Source: JANMDN01 sp031376285 (GTDB lineage Bacteria; Actinomycetota; Thermoleophilia; Miltoncostaeales; Miltoncostaeaceae). Taken from it: DNA of 8,887 nt. Positions 1-6,467 of this stretch are shown here, piece by piece. The stretch is taken from positions 1 to 8,887 of the forward strand of contig JANMDN010000083.1 of NCBI GenBank assembly GCA_031376285.1, given 5' to 3'. The notes below the pieces were generated by a model that searched no databases, was not told where the DNA came from, and was given only the letters and a program-made list of their open reading frames with translations. The stretch's first letter is position 1, and every line of letters starts with the position of its first letter. The position numbers and the translations under genes were made by a program.

Positions 1-522
1 GTGGACCGTGCATGGATCACGCCAACGCTCGATCGCCTCGGAGGCGTCCTGGCGGCCGCCGAAGGCGATCTCGCCACGGCGACTCAGCTCCTCAAGGCCG
101 CCGTCGACGACGAGGACTCGGTCCCACTGCCGCTTGAGCGCGCACGCACCTGGCTGCTGCTCGGGCGAGTCGAGCGACGCGCCAAGCAGCGGGGTCGCGC
201 CCGCGAGGCGCTCAACCACGCAAGCGCGCTCTTTGCCGACCTCGGAACGCCGCTCTGGCGCGAGCAGGCCGAACGTGAGCTGGCGCGCACCGGCGGTCGC
301 GAACGCACGGCTGGTCTGACACCGACCGAGCTTCGCGTCGCGGACCTCGTCGCAAGAGGGGCAACGAACAAAGAGGCCGCCGCGCACCTCTACATCACCG
401 TCAGCGCGATCGAGGCGACGCTCTCGAGGATCTACCGCAAGCTCGGGGTGCGCTCGCGCAGCGAACTCGCCCGCCAAAGTGTGGGGGTTCCCACACTTTC
501 GGAGTCGGAGAAGCCCACCTAG
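1..522 (+). CDS. LuxR-family transcriptional regulator, C-terminal part (5' truncated)
   Basis: C-terminal 173 residues of a DNA-binding regulator. Residues about 10-95 are helical and Ala/Leu/Arg-rich, like the TPR-type region that precedes the DNA-binding domain in large LuxR (LAL/MalT-like, ATP-binding) regulators. Residues about 105-160 are a LuxR/GerE helix-turn-helix: LTPTELRVADLVARG, then NKEAAAHLYI, then the recognition helix VSAIEATLSRIYRKLGVRSR. The IEATL variant of the usual TVexH motif is common in actinobacterial members. The window opens on a GTG in this frame, but the reading frame is open at the edge and LAL regulators are usually 800-1000 residues. This GTG is therefore probably an internal Val and the gene is cut. 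The last 14 codons coincide with a perfect hairpin (476-499). Targets are unknown; regulation of the two genes 12 nt downstream is possible but not shown. The family call is firm, the full architecture is inferred. Confidence 0.88.
   Translation: MDRAWITPTLDRLGGVLAAAEGDLATATQLLKAAVDDEDSVPLPLERARTWLLLGRVERRAKQRGRAREALNHASALFADLGTPLWREQAERELARTGGRERTAGLTPTELRVADLVARGATNKEAAAHLYITVSAIEATLSRIYRKLGVRSRSELARQSVGVPTLSESEKPT
476..499 (+). terminator. Perfect 10-bp hairpin at the 3' end of the LuxR-type gene
   Basis: AAAGTGTGGG (476-485) and CCCACACTTT (490-499) are exact reverse complements around the 4-nt loop GGTT. The arm ends in three T residues, but there is no long U tract. The hairpin lies inside the coding sequence, about 20 nt before the stop codon. 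It may be a factor-independent or pausing-type terminator, or a palindromic protein-binding site. The structure is seen directly; its function is inferred. Confidence 0.5.
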
Positions 523-535
523 CGTCGACTCCGAA
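498..535 (+). repeat. Second perfect inverted repeat spanning the stop/start junction
   Basis: TTCGGAGTCG (498-507) and CGACTCCGAA (526-535) are exact reverse complements with an 18-nt loop. The loop contains the LuxR stop codon (520-522). The left arm shares two T residues with the hairpin at 476-499, and the right arm ends on the A of the ATG of the next gene. If formed in RNA it would bury the region just upstream of that start codon, which has no Shine-Dalgarno sequence. It could gate translation or be a binding site. Confidence 0.5.
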
Positions 536-855
536 TGGAGCTGGCGTCCTACTTGGTGGAGGGCTACGAGCCCGGCCTGAACGCGACAACGCTCGCGGAG
601 GTCGCCGAGCGGTTGCGCACACTCGCCGACGAGCTCTCACGAACCGGCGAGTGCAGCGTCGTCCACCGCTTCGCGCTCTACGCCCCCGAGGACGAGGTCT
701 GCCTGCACGTCTTCGAGGCGTGCGGACCCGAGTGCGTCGCGCTCGTCGCCGAACGGGCCGGACTGTCGGTCGATCGAATCGTCGTGGCGATCACCGCCGA
801 CGGCACCACGCGCGGGCCGCACTCAGCAACGTCAACCCTGCAACAAGGAGCGTGA
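535..855 (+). CDS. DUF4242 / nickel-binding-like small protein
   Basis: A 106-residue soluble protein with no signal peptide. Its layout matches the DUF4242 family, whose Streptomyces member SCO4226 is a nickel-binding ferredoxin-like protein. It has an N-terminal strand (ASYLVEGYEPGL, residues 4-15), an amphipathic helix (19-36), a strand with VHRFALYAPEDEVCLHVFEA (43-62), a second helix ending VAERAGLSVDRIV (71-83), and a variable tail. The family typically shows YlvEr-, PeDEtCf-lFEA- and AerAGlpfdRIv-like blocks, all visible here. His44, Cys56 and His58 are potential metal ligands, but I cannot assign a site. The ATG lies 12 nt after the regulator's stop, has no clear Shine-Dalgarno and sits at the foot of an inverted repeat. 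The next gene begins 4 nt after this stop, so the two are probably cotranscribed. The family call is fairly good; the cellular role and metal binding are inferred. Confidence 0.7.
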   Translation: MELASYLVEGYEPGLNATTLAEVAERLRTLADELSRTGECSVVHRFALYAPEDEVCLHVFEACGPECVALVAERAGLSVDRIVVAITADGTTRGPHSATSTLQQGA

Positions 856-859
856 CCGC

Positions 860-1648
860 ATGAAGAGAGCCCCTCGGAGAACCGTTCTGGCCGTCGCCAT
901 CGCTGCGCTCGCGGCCCCCGCCGGCGCATCGGCCGCGGGAAGCTACTCGTACACCCTCGTGTCGGCCACCGGCAGCGTCAACATCCAATACGACGGCGCG
1001 GGCGAGGGACTCTGGAGTTCGGTCGGGGCAGCACCATACGTATTCACCGGGTCCCTGAAGGGCAACTACCGTGTGAACTGGAGCTTTGTGCCGCGAAAGA
1101 TCGGGAGCCGCCCGATCAGCCGGAGCATCATTTTCTCGACGGCGAGCATCCCGGCGCTCCCGCGCAACCCGCGAGTGCCGTTCGGCTTTGCCGCGGCGGG
1201 GTTCTTCGGGCCGATCAACGCGACGTGGTCCATGTCGTTTAGCGGTGTCGGCGGCGACGGCGTGACCCGCTCTTGCAGCGGGCAGGGTGGGATCAGGACG
1301 GGCCGGCCTGGCGCGCCGGGCGCCATTGGGTTGTACGTCGCCAAGCAGGGCGGGGTGCTTCGCACGAGTGTGCGCCACTACGACACCAACGAGGGCAACC
1401 TGTTCGGTCCCTTGCTCTTGCCGGCGTGCACCGAGGCATTCAAGAGCGTCCAGGTCACCGAGGGTCAAGAGGCCTTCGGGAGGCTCCCGCTCACGACGAT
1501 CCGCCGAACCAAGCGCGGCTCGAAGGTCGTGTTCAACGTCAAGACCACGACGCCCTACACGGCACGGACCGCGGCCGGCGCGGTTGTCCAGGTCGGCACC
1601 AAGACGCAGCGTTCCGACTTCGTCTTGAAGTTGGATCTTGCGACCTAG
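860..1648 (+). CDS. Secreted protein of unknown function
   Basis: A 262-residue protein I do not recognise. It has a clear Sec signal peptide: basic MKRAPRR, a hydrophobic core at about 8-20 (VLAVAIAALAAP), and a likely cleavage after ASA (residue 25). The mature part is rich in Gly, Ser, Thr and Val with alternating hydrophobics, suggesting a beta-rich extracellular domain. It has only two cysteines (139 and 190), a plausible disulfide. Residues 210-260 form a distinct basic and Thr-rich C-terminal segment with several predicted strands. There is no lipobox, sorting motif or C-terminal membrane anchor, so release outside the membrane is expected. The start is well supported: AAGGAG at 845-850 lies 9 nt before the ATG. 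The upstream stop is 4 nt away, implying cotranscription with the DUF4242-like gene. A perfect hairpin begins 13 nt after its stop. Secretion is a confident call; function is unknown. Confidence 0.75.
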   Translation: MKRAPRRTVLAVAIAALAAPAGASAAGSYSYTLVSATGSVNIQYDGAGEGLWSSVGAAPYVFTGSLKGNYRVNWSFVPRKIGSRPISRSIIFSTASIPALPRNPRVPFGFAAAGFFGPINATWSMSFSGVGGDGVTRSCSGQGGIRTGRPGAPGAIGLYVAKQGGVLRTSVRHYDTNEGNLFGPLLLPACTEAFKSVQVTEGQEAFGRLPLTTIRRTKRGSKVVFNVKTTTPYTARTAAGAVVQVGTKTQRSDFVLKLDLAT

Positions 1649-3041
1649 CCAATCACGATGCCTCAGGTGGCCGACCGGCCACCTGAGCTGGGGCGCGGCG
1701 GCGCGTTCGACGGACGCGACGTCCGCGTGGACGCTGCGCTGTGGTGTGCTCGTCGCATTGGTCGCCGGGCTCGTTGGATCGAGCGGGCTCGATGTCGGCG
1801 GCCGACTGCTCTTCGCATTGGCGGCTGCCGCCGCGTTCGCGTTCGCGGTTGCCGAGACCGACCTGGGCGACCTTGTTCGACACCCCGCCGTCGCCGCCCT
1901 GGGTGCGCTCGCGGCCTTCGAATTCGCGAGCCTGGGTTGGACGATCGGCGATGTCGGCGACGGCGCCTGGTGGGCGGTGTCGGTGCTCGCCGCGGCCCTT
2001 CTTACGGTCGCGGCGGCGGCGGTCACCAAACGTCACGGCGGCGTCCTGTTCCTCGCGGGCGCGATCTGTCTCCTCGCCGCGGGGTCGGCTGCGGTCGGCG
2101 TGGTGGCGGTCGCCGCGGAGCGCGCGCCGTGGGCCGAGTGCCTCTCGGGCGTTTGGCGGGCGGGGGGTCCCCTCCAGTACCCGCCCGCGCTCGCCCTGCT
2201 CCAGGTCTCGGCGGCTCCAATGGCGCTCTGCTGGATGTGCGGGACTCGTCGCCTCGCCGCCTTGGGTGGCGCGGTCGTCGGCGGCCTCGCGGTCGGGGCG
2301 ATCGCGCTGTCTGGCAGCCGAACCCCGATCGCGCTGGGCGGTCTCCTTGCCCTGTGCTTCGTCCTGCGACCGGGCCTTCTTGGGGCGTCGCGCGGCCAGC
2401 TGACCGCGGCGGCCGCCGCCGCAATCGCCGTCGGACTCTCCCTCGTAGCCGTCGCCCGAAGCGACCTCGGCTGGGTTAGCGCCGTGGCGGTCATGGCGCT
2501 CGTGCTTGTCGCGGCGGCCGTCGGGTGGGTTCATCTGCGTGAGCGCCAGCGCCTCCGTTTGCCCGCGGCCGGGCTCGCCGTCGCGGCCGCACTGGCTCTG
2601 ACGGTCGGAGCCACGGCGGCAAGCCCCGCGCAATGCGGCGTGCCGCCCGACGGCGGGTTCGCCCATGGCCGGATCGCCCTCTGGCAATCGGCCGGCCAAA
2701 CCGCGCTCGAGCGGCCTCTCCTTGGGGCTGGCGCGGCCGCGTTCCTGCCGGCCACCGCCGAGCGCCAAGGCGACGCGCCGGTGCGCTTTGGCCACTCGCT
2801 ACCGATCGAGCTGGCCGTCGAACTCGGCGGGCTCGGCGTGGTCGCCTGGCTTGGACTAATGGGCGGTCTCGTGGTTGCCCTGCGGCGCGTGAGAGGCCAC
2901 CAGGCGCTCGCACTCCTCGGTCCAGCCGCCGTCGCGTTCCCACTCGCCAACCTGGTCGACTGGTCGTGGCATCTGGTGGGCGCCCTCGCGGTCTGGTCGG
3001 TCGCGCTTGGAGGTCTCATCGGGGCGCGGCACCGACCATGA
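1638..3041 (+). CDS. O-antigen polymerase/ligase-like membrane protein (Wzy/WaaL type), first copy
   Basis: A 467-codon frame for an integral membrane protein with roughly ten hydrophobic segments. It resembles the O-antigen ligase/polymerase (Wzy_C) superfamily, which polymerises lipid-linked glycan units or transfers them to an acceptor on the outer face of the membrane. Family-like blocks are GGPLQYPPALALL (residues 176-188), SGSRTPIAL (225-233, the SR motif) and, in the large extracytoplasmic loop, RIALWQSA, RPLLGAGAAAF and GHSLPIELAVELGGLG (345-400). The last of these matches the conserved PLxGxG and H(N/S)xxxExxxExGxxG pattern. The start is uncertain. The longest form uses TTG at 1638, overlapping the previous gene and running through a perfect hairpin. 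The first 33 residues are not membrane-like. GTG at 1746, just at the first hydrophobic segment, is the alternative, but neither has a good ribosome site. The stop overlaps the flippase ATG (ATGA, 3038-3041). The substrate is unknown; ligase versus polymerase cannot be told apart here. Confidence 0.8.
   Translation: MRPSQSRCLRWPTGHLSWGAAARSTDATSAWTLRCGVLVALVAGLVGSSGLDVGGRLLFALAAAAAFAFAVAETDLGDLVRHPAVAALGALAAFEFASLGWTIGDVGDGAWWAVSVLAAALLTVAAAAVTKRHGGVLFLAGAICLLAAGSAAVGVVAVAAERAPWAECLSGVWRAGGPLQYPPALALLQVSAAPMALCWMCGTRRLAALGGAVVGGLAVGAIALSGSRTPIALGGLLALCFVLRPGLLGASRGQLTAAAAAAIAVGLSLVAVARSDLGWVSAVAVMALVLVAAAVGWVHLRERQRLRLPAAGLAVAAALALTVGATAASPAQCGVPPDGGFAHGRIALWQSAGQTALERPLLGAGAAAFLPATAERQGDAPVRFGHSLPIELAVELGGLGVVAWLGLMGGLVVALRRVRGHQALALLGPAAVAFPLANLVDWSWHLVGALAVWSVALGGLIGARHRP
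1662..1687 (+). terminator. Perfect 11-bp stem-loop after the secreted-protein gene
   Basis: CTCAGGTGGCC (1662-1672) and GGCCACCTGAG (1677-1687) are exact reverse complements around the loop GACC. The hairpin starts 13 nt after the stop at 1646-1648. There is no U tract, as is common for terminator-like hairpins in high-GC actinobacteria. It lies within the extreme 5' end of the longest frame of the next gene, which argues that the next gene really starts downstream. The structure is seen; termination is inferred. Confidence 0.6.
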
Positions 3042-4525
3042 AGCTACGGACGTCATTCGAGCGCGCCCTCGGGTGGGGGACGGTGAGCTTCCTTCTCGTC
3101 GCGATCGTCGGCGTCGCGGGGAGCATCCTCGTCGCTCGGCTCTACGGCATCGCCGTCATCGGCGCCTTCGCCCTGGCCCTTGCCCCGTGCGGGCTGATGA
3201 GCGTCGTCTCGTCGATGCGCGAGCAGGTGGCGCTCGTCGGCGAGCTGGCGGCGCCTCCCGCGGGGTCGCCTCGCGTGCGGGCGCTCTTCACGGCTGTCCT
3301 CGCGCTCTCCACGGTGATCAGCGTGGTCGTTGGATCCGTCGTCCTGGCACTCGCCTGGGCGCTGCTCTCGGGCCCCATCGGGCGCCCGGACCTCGTCGCT
3401 CCGGCGGCCGTTCTCCTGGCGGGGCACGTTGTGGTGACCAACGTTGGCGCGAATCTCGACGCCCTCCTCACGGCGTTTCGGGTGTCGCGCGGTCTGTGCC
3501 TGGTTCGAGTCGTCCAGGAGGCGTCGTATGTCGCCCTCGCGGTCGGCGGGGTGTTTGCGGGTGGAACCGTCTGGGCCCTCGTCGGCGCGATGGTCGTGTC
3601 GCGCGCGGTGGGCGTCGCACTCCGTCTGCCGCTTGCCGTGCCGCTCCTCGGCCGGCGACCGACCTTCGCCGATCTGCGCGAGGGAGTGGCCGAGCTGCCG
3701 GCGCTCATCCGCTTCGGCATCCGCGTCACACCCGGCGCGATCGCCGACGGGGTCGCGGTGTCAGCCGGCACGTGGCTTGTCGGGCTCATCGCCCCAGTCG
3801 CCGCCGTCGGCGCGTACAGCCGAGCGTGGGGGCTCGCGTTCCGCTTCCGCGAACTGTGCGCACGGATCGGCGAGGTGCTCTTCCCGGTGCTCGCAGAACA
3901 CCGCGCGAACGACCGTAGCAAGGCGTTTGACGTCGACCTGCTTCGGACGATCCGATGGGCGCTTGCCGGGATGCTCCTCCCCGCCGCGGTCGGGGCTGGA
4001 GCCGCGGACGGGATCATGCGGATCTTCGGCGCAGGCTTCGAGGCCGGCGCGGACGCCCTGGCGTTTGCGCTCCTTGTCCCGCCCATCGCGGCGGTCTCTG
4101 AATCACTCGGTCACGCGCTGAACGCGCTCGGCCGGCCACTCGTCCCGACCAAGATCGCCATCGGTCGCACCGTCGCGGCGGTCGGCGGGGGCTACATCCT
4201 GGTCGGCCAGATCGGCGTCGCGGGCGCGCCTCTCGCGTTGGCACTGGCCTACCTGGCCGGACTACTCCCGCTTGCCTGGGCGCTTCGCGGCCACATCGCG
4301 GTGCCGGTGCACGAGTGGCTCCCGGCGCGGCTCAGGGTGACGCTCGCCGCCGCAGCTACCGCCGGGTTCTTCGCGGCGAGGGCAACGGAGCAGCTTCTCG
4401 TCGGTGCGTCGGGCACGGCCGCAGCGCTCGCGATCGGGGCGCTCGCCTACCTCAGCGTGGTCGCGACCGCGGAACTCTTCGCCCGTCGGCAGCCGGTGCC
4501 CAGCCGGCTTGGAGCCGTGCGATGA
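3038..4525 (+). CDS. Wzx-like polysaccharide flippase (MOP superfamily)
   Basis: A 495-residue integral membrane protein with about 12-14 hydrophobic segments, the usual size and topology of Wzx/RfbX polysaccharide transporters. These flip undecaprenyl-linked glycan units from the cytoplasmic to the outer face. It opens with MKLRTSFERALGWGTVSF leading into the first helix with the VARLYG block (residues 32-37), typical of this family. A mid-protein block around IRFGIRV-TPGAIADG (225-238) is followed by GAYSRAWGLAFRFRELCARIGEVLFPVLAEHR (259-289), matching the family's yxxAwxLa...P vLae region. The same frame stays open far upstream (from 2633), but that part overlaps the preceding gene and is not membrane-like. 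The ATG at 3038, in an ATGA overlap with the upstream stop, is the sensible start. Its own stop overlaps the next ATG. Family call is firm; the glycan carried is unknown. Confidence 0.9.
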   Translation: MKLRTSFERALGWGTVSFLLVAIVGVAGSILVARLYGIAVIGAFALALAPCGLMSVVSSMREQVALVGELAAPPAGSPRVRALFTAVLALSTVISVVVGSVVLALAWALLSGPIGRPDLVAPAAVLLAGHVVVTNVGANLDALLTAFRVSRGLCLVRVVQEASYVALAVGGVFAGGTVWALVGAMVVSRAVGVALRLPLAVPLLGRRPTFADLREGVAELPALIRFGIRVTPGAIADGVAVSAGTWLVGLIAPVAAVGAYSRAWGLAFRFRELCARIGEVLFPVLAEHRANDRSKAFDVDLLRTIRWALAGMLLPAAVGAGAADGIMRIFGAGFEAGADALAFALLVPPIAAVSESLGHALNALGRPLVPTKIAIGRTVAAVGGGYILVGQIGVAGAPLALALAYLAGLLPLAWALRGHIAVPVHEWLPARLRVTLAAAATAGFFAARATEQLLVGASGTAAALAIGALAYLSVVATAELFARRQPVPSRLGAVR

Positions 4526-4911
4526 CCGGGGGTCGCCGCTTCCGCGCCGTGACCAGCGTCTCCATCGCGTTGATCGTTCTTGGATTGGGGCTCGTCCTGG
4601 TGCCGTTTGCGCAGCCCGCGCCGGACCCGGTGCGGATTGAGGGCACCACCAGTGCCGGGCACGGCGCCCGCGTCGACCTTCGCGTGACGCGCCGAGGTCG
4701 GTTGAGCGTCGCGATTCGCACCTCAGGTGGCAAGCTGGTGCGTGTGCTCCTGCCGGAGCGATCGACCTCGCCGGGCCGCCTGAGCGTCGAATGGGATGGG
4801 CGTTTCGCGTCCGGGGTTGATGTTCCTCCGGGCGCCTATCTCGTCCAGGCGACGGCGTATCCCGGACTTCGCCCCTTCGTCGTCGAACGACGGATCGAGG
4901 TGGGCACGTGA
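4522..4911 (+). CDS. Small membrane-anchored protein with FlgD Ig-like domain
   Basis: A 129-residue protein. One N-terminal hydrophobic segment (residues 10-30) after a basic stretch (GGRRFR) gives a signal anchor or uncleaved signal, so the rest should be extracytoplasmic. Residues about 36-127 form a beta-rich domain. Its hallmark is LSVEWDGRFASGVDVPPGAYLVQATA (87-112), very like the FlgD-Ig pattern (G-x-WdGrd..G..vp.GtY.vr..A) seen in flagellar hook-capping proteins and at the ends of many secreted proteins. A basic loop (VTRRGR) and a GGKLVRVLL strand precede it. There is no other flagellar gene around, so a flagellar role is unlikely. It starts with ATG in an ATGA overlap with the flippase stop, and ends in a GTGA overlap with the next polymerase-like gene, placing it firmly in the polysaccharide unit. 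A role as an accessory binding or assembly factor is inferred. The frame is open upstream to 4315, but that overlaps the flippase. Confidence 0.75.
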   Translation: MTGGRRFRAVTSVSIALIVLGLGLVLVPFAQPAPDPVRIEGTTSAGHGARVDLRVTRRGRLSVAIRTSGGKLVRVLLPERSTSPGRLSVEWDGRFASGVDVPPGAYLVQATAYPGLRPFVVERRIEVGT

Positions 4912-6401
4912 CCGCCGTCGAGCTGATCCGACTGGCGGGCTTGATTCTCTGCGCCGCGGGACTTGCCGCGTTGCTCGCTGCTCCTCGGTTCCCCGCAACC
5001 CGCGCCATCTGGGTCGCGCTCGTGGGCTGGCTGGCGCTGATCACGACGCTCGCTCCGGCCGCGACCCGCCTGCCCGTCGTTATCTGCGCCGGGCTCGCTG
5101 GGGGCGCTCTGCTGCGCGTGGGTGCCCTGATGCTGCGGCGACCGCTCCTGTGGTTTGCCGCGATCGGCGCCACCGTGGCCATCCGCGTCCCCGTTTCGAT
5201 CGGTGGCCAGAAGGCAAGCCTGCTCGCGCCCCTCTATGTGGTACTCCTCTTGGGCGTCGGAATGTTCCTGGCCTCCCGGCAATCGCGAGGCATTGGGGCG
5301 CGGTTCCCAACGGTCGTGGGGCGTCCACTGGGTGCCGTCGCGGGGTGGCTCGTACTCTCGGCTGTGTGGACCTCGGATCCGACCGAAGGCGCCATTCGGG
5401 CGGCGTGCTACATCGTTCCGTTCGCCCTTGCCGCGTGGCTCGTCGTGACCCTGTGGCCGGGCGACGGCGCCCTGGCCTGGTTATGCGCAGGGTTCGGCGC
5501 CGTGGCGCTCTGCGCCGCCGCGGTCGCGATCGGTCAGGGCCTGACCGGCCGGACGTTCGGTAACGCCAAGCTCGAGGAGCTGCACGCCGCGGGTGCGACG
5601 TTCAGGGCGAACGGTTTCCTCTACGACCCGAACATGCTGGGCCGACTCATGGTGGTCGCCCTCATCATGCTCATCGGGGCGGGCTTCATCGCGACCACCC
5701 GAAGTGGGCGAGAGCCGTTGGCGCTGGCGTGTGCGGCGACGCTCCTGACGGTGGCTCTGGTTCTCACGGTGTCCCAGTCGAGCGGACTTGCCCTGGTCGC
5801 CGGCACGGTCGTGCTCCTCGGGCGCACGGTGGGATGGCGACGGATACTGGTCGTCGGTGGTCTGCTGGGCGTGGTGACCGTCATCTGGGGGGTCGTCGGC
5901 ACCGGCCCCGCCAACGACGCGCTCGCATCACAAGAACGAATCGCGCGCGCATCCGACGGCCGAGACCGGCTCGTCGACGCAGGGATCGGGATCTGGCGCG
6001 AGCATCCGGTCGTCGGCTCGGGTCTCGGCAGTTTCGCCGAGCAGTACCGCGCGACGCTGAGCCCGCAGGAGCGCCTCCGCGCGACGCTGTTCACGTCCCA
6101 CACTGCGCCGGTCACCGTGCTCGCCGAGGGAGGCCTCGTGGGGTTCGGCCTCCTGTCGTGGCTCGGGTTGGCGACGATTCTCGCGCTGCGAGCGCCCGGC
6201 CGGGGTGCCTGGGCGCGCTGGGTCGTCCTCGCGGTTCTGGCGGCCATCGCCACGCACAGCCTGCTGTATGCGGCGCTGCTCGAGGACCCGCTGACGTGGG
6301 TTGCCCTTGCCGTTGGGACGGCGCTGACGCTGCAACCGCCTCGTCTGCGCCCAGCACCCGCCGAGGTGGCGGTCAGTCGTCGCGAGTTGGTGGCCTCATG
6401 A
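4908..6401 (+). CDS. O-antigen polymerase/ligase-like membrane protein (Wzy/WaaL type), second copy
   Basis: A 497-residue integral membrane protein with 10-12 hydrophobic segments and the full O-antigen ligase/polymerase (Wzy_C) signature. Residues 231-245 read TFRANGFLYDPNMLG, the family's (G)xxxxPNxxa motif. VSQSSGLALVAG (288-299) is the SR/SS-G segment. The long outer loop holds GRDRLVDAGIGIWREHPVVGSGLGSF (351-376), then SHTAPVTVLAEGGLVGFGLLSWLG (397-420), the H(N/T)xxxxxLaExGlvG block thought to act in glycan transfer. It starts at GTG 4908, overlapping the upstream stop as GTGA, which suggests translational coupling. It is clearly different from the first Wzy-like gene at 1638: the PN motif is intact here and altered to PP there, so it is not a recent duplicate. 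One may polymerise and the other ligate, but which does which cannot be read from sequence. It ends the tight four-gene unit; the next gene is 66 nt away. Confidence 0.9.
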   Translation: MTAVELIRLAGLILCAAGLAALLAAPRFPATRAIWVALVGWLALITTLAPAATRLPVVICAGLAGGALLRVGALMLRRPLLWFAAIGATVAIRVPVSIGGQKASLLAPLYVVLLLGVGMFLASRQSRGIGARFPTVVGRPLGAVAGWLVLSAVWTSDPTEGAIRAACYIVPFALAAWLVVTLWPGDGALAWLCAGFGAVALCAAAVAIGQGLTGRTFGNAKLEELHAAGATFRANGFLYDPNMLGRLMVVALIMLIGAGFIATTRSGREPLALACAATLLTVALVLTVSQSSGLALVAGTVVLLGRTVGWRRILVVGGLLGVVTVIWGVVGTGPANDALASQERIARASDGRDRLVDAGIGIWREHPVVGSGLGSFAEQYRATLSPQERLRATLFTSHTAPVTVLAEGGLVGFGLLSWLGLATILALRAPGRGAWARWVVLAVLAAIATHSLLYAALLEDPLTWVALAVGTALTLQPPRLRPAPAEVAVSRRELVAS

Positions 6402-6452
6402 CGCGCGCCCCGCCGAGGGCGGTGGTCACACATCGATCAACCAGAAACAAAC

Positions 6453-6457
6453 GGAGG
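6453..6457 (+). promoter_or_regulatory. Strong ribosome binding site of the HYR-domain gene
   Basis: GGAGG within the A-rich stretch AAACAAACGGAGGG. It is one of the few strong Shine-Dalgarno matches in the window. It sits 10 nt before ATG 6468 and 4 nt before GTG 6462, so it does not settle the start but supports efficient, independent translation. Confidence 0.65.
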
Positions 6458-6467
6458 GTGGGTGCAG

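Noticed and set aside
791..2029. Long minus-strand open frame of 412 codons
   Set aside because: Arises from the high GC content opposite two real genes. The product is Arg/Ala-rich with no domain or membrane pattern.
2633..3037. Upstream extension of the flippase frame
   Set aside because: Overlaps the first Wzy-like gene and encodes Arg/Pro-rich sequence; the ATGA-coupled ATG 3038 starts directly with family-like sequence.
4315..4521. Upstream extension of the FlgD-Ig-like frame
   Set aside because: Overlaps the flippase 3' end and is Arg-rich, whereas ATG 4522 gives a normal signal anchor and an ATGA overlap.
6410..6422. CCGCC-GAG-GGCGG hairpin after the polysaccharide unit
   Set aside because: Five-base stem of pure G/C in a GC-rich region is expected by chance; no T run follows.
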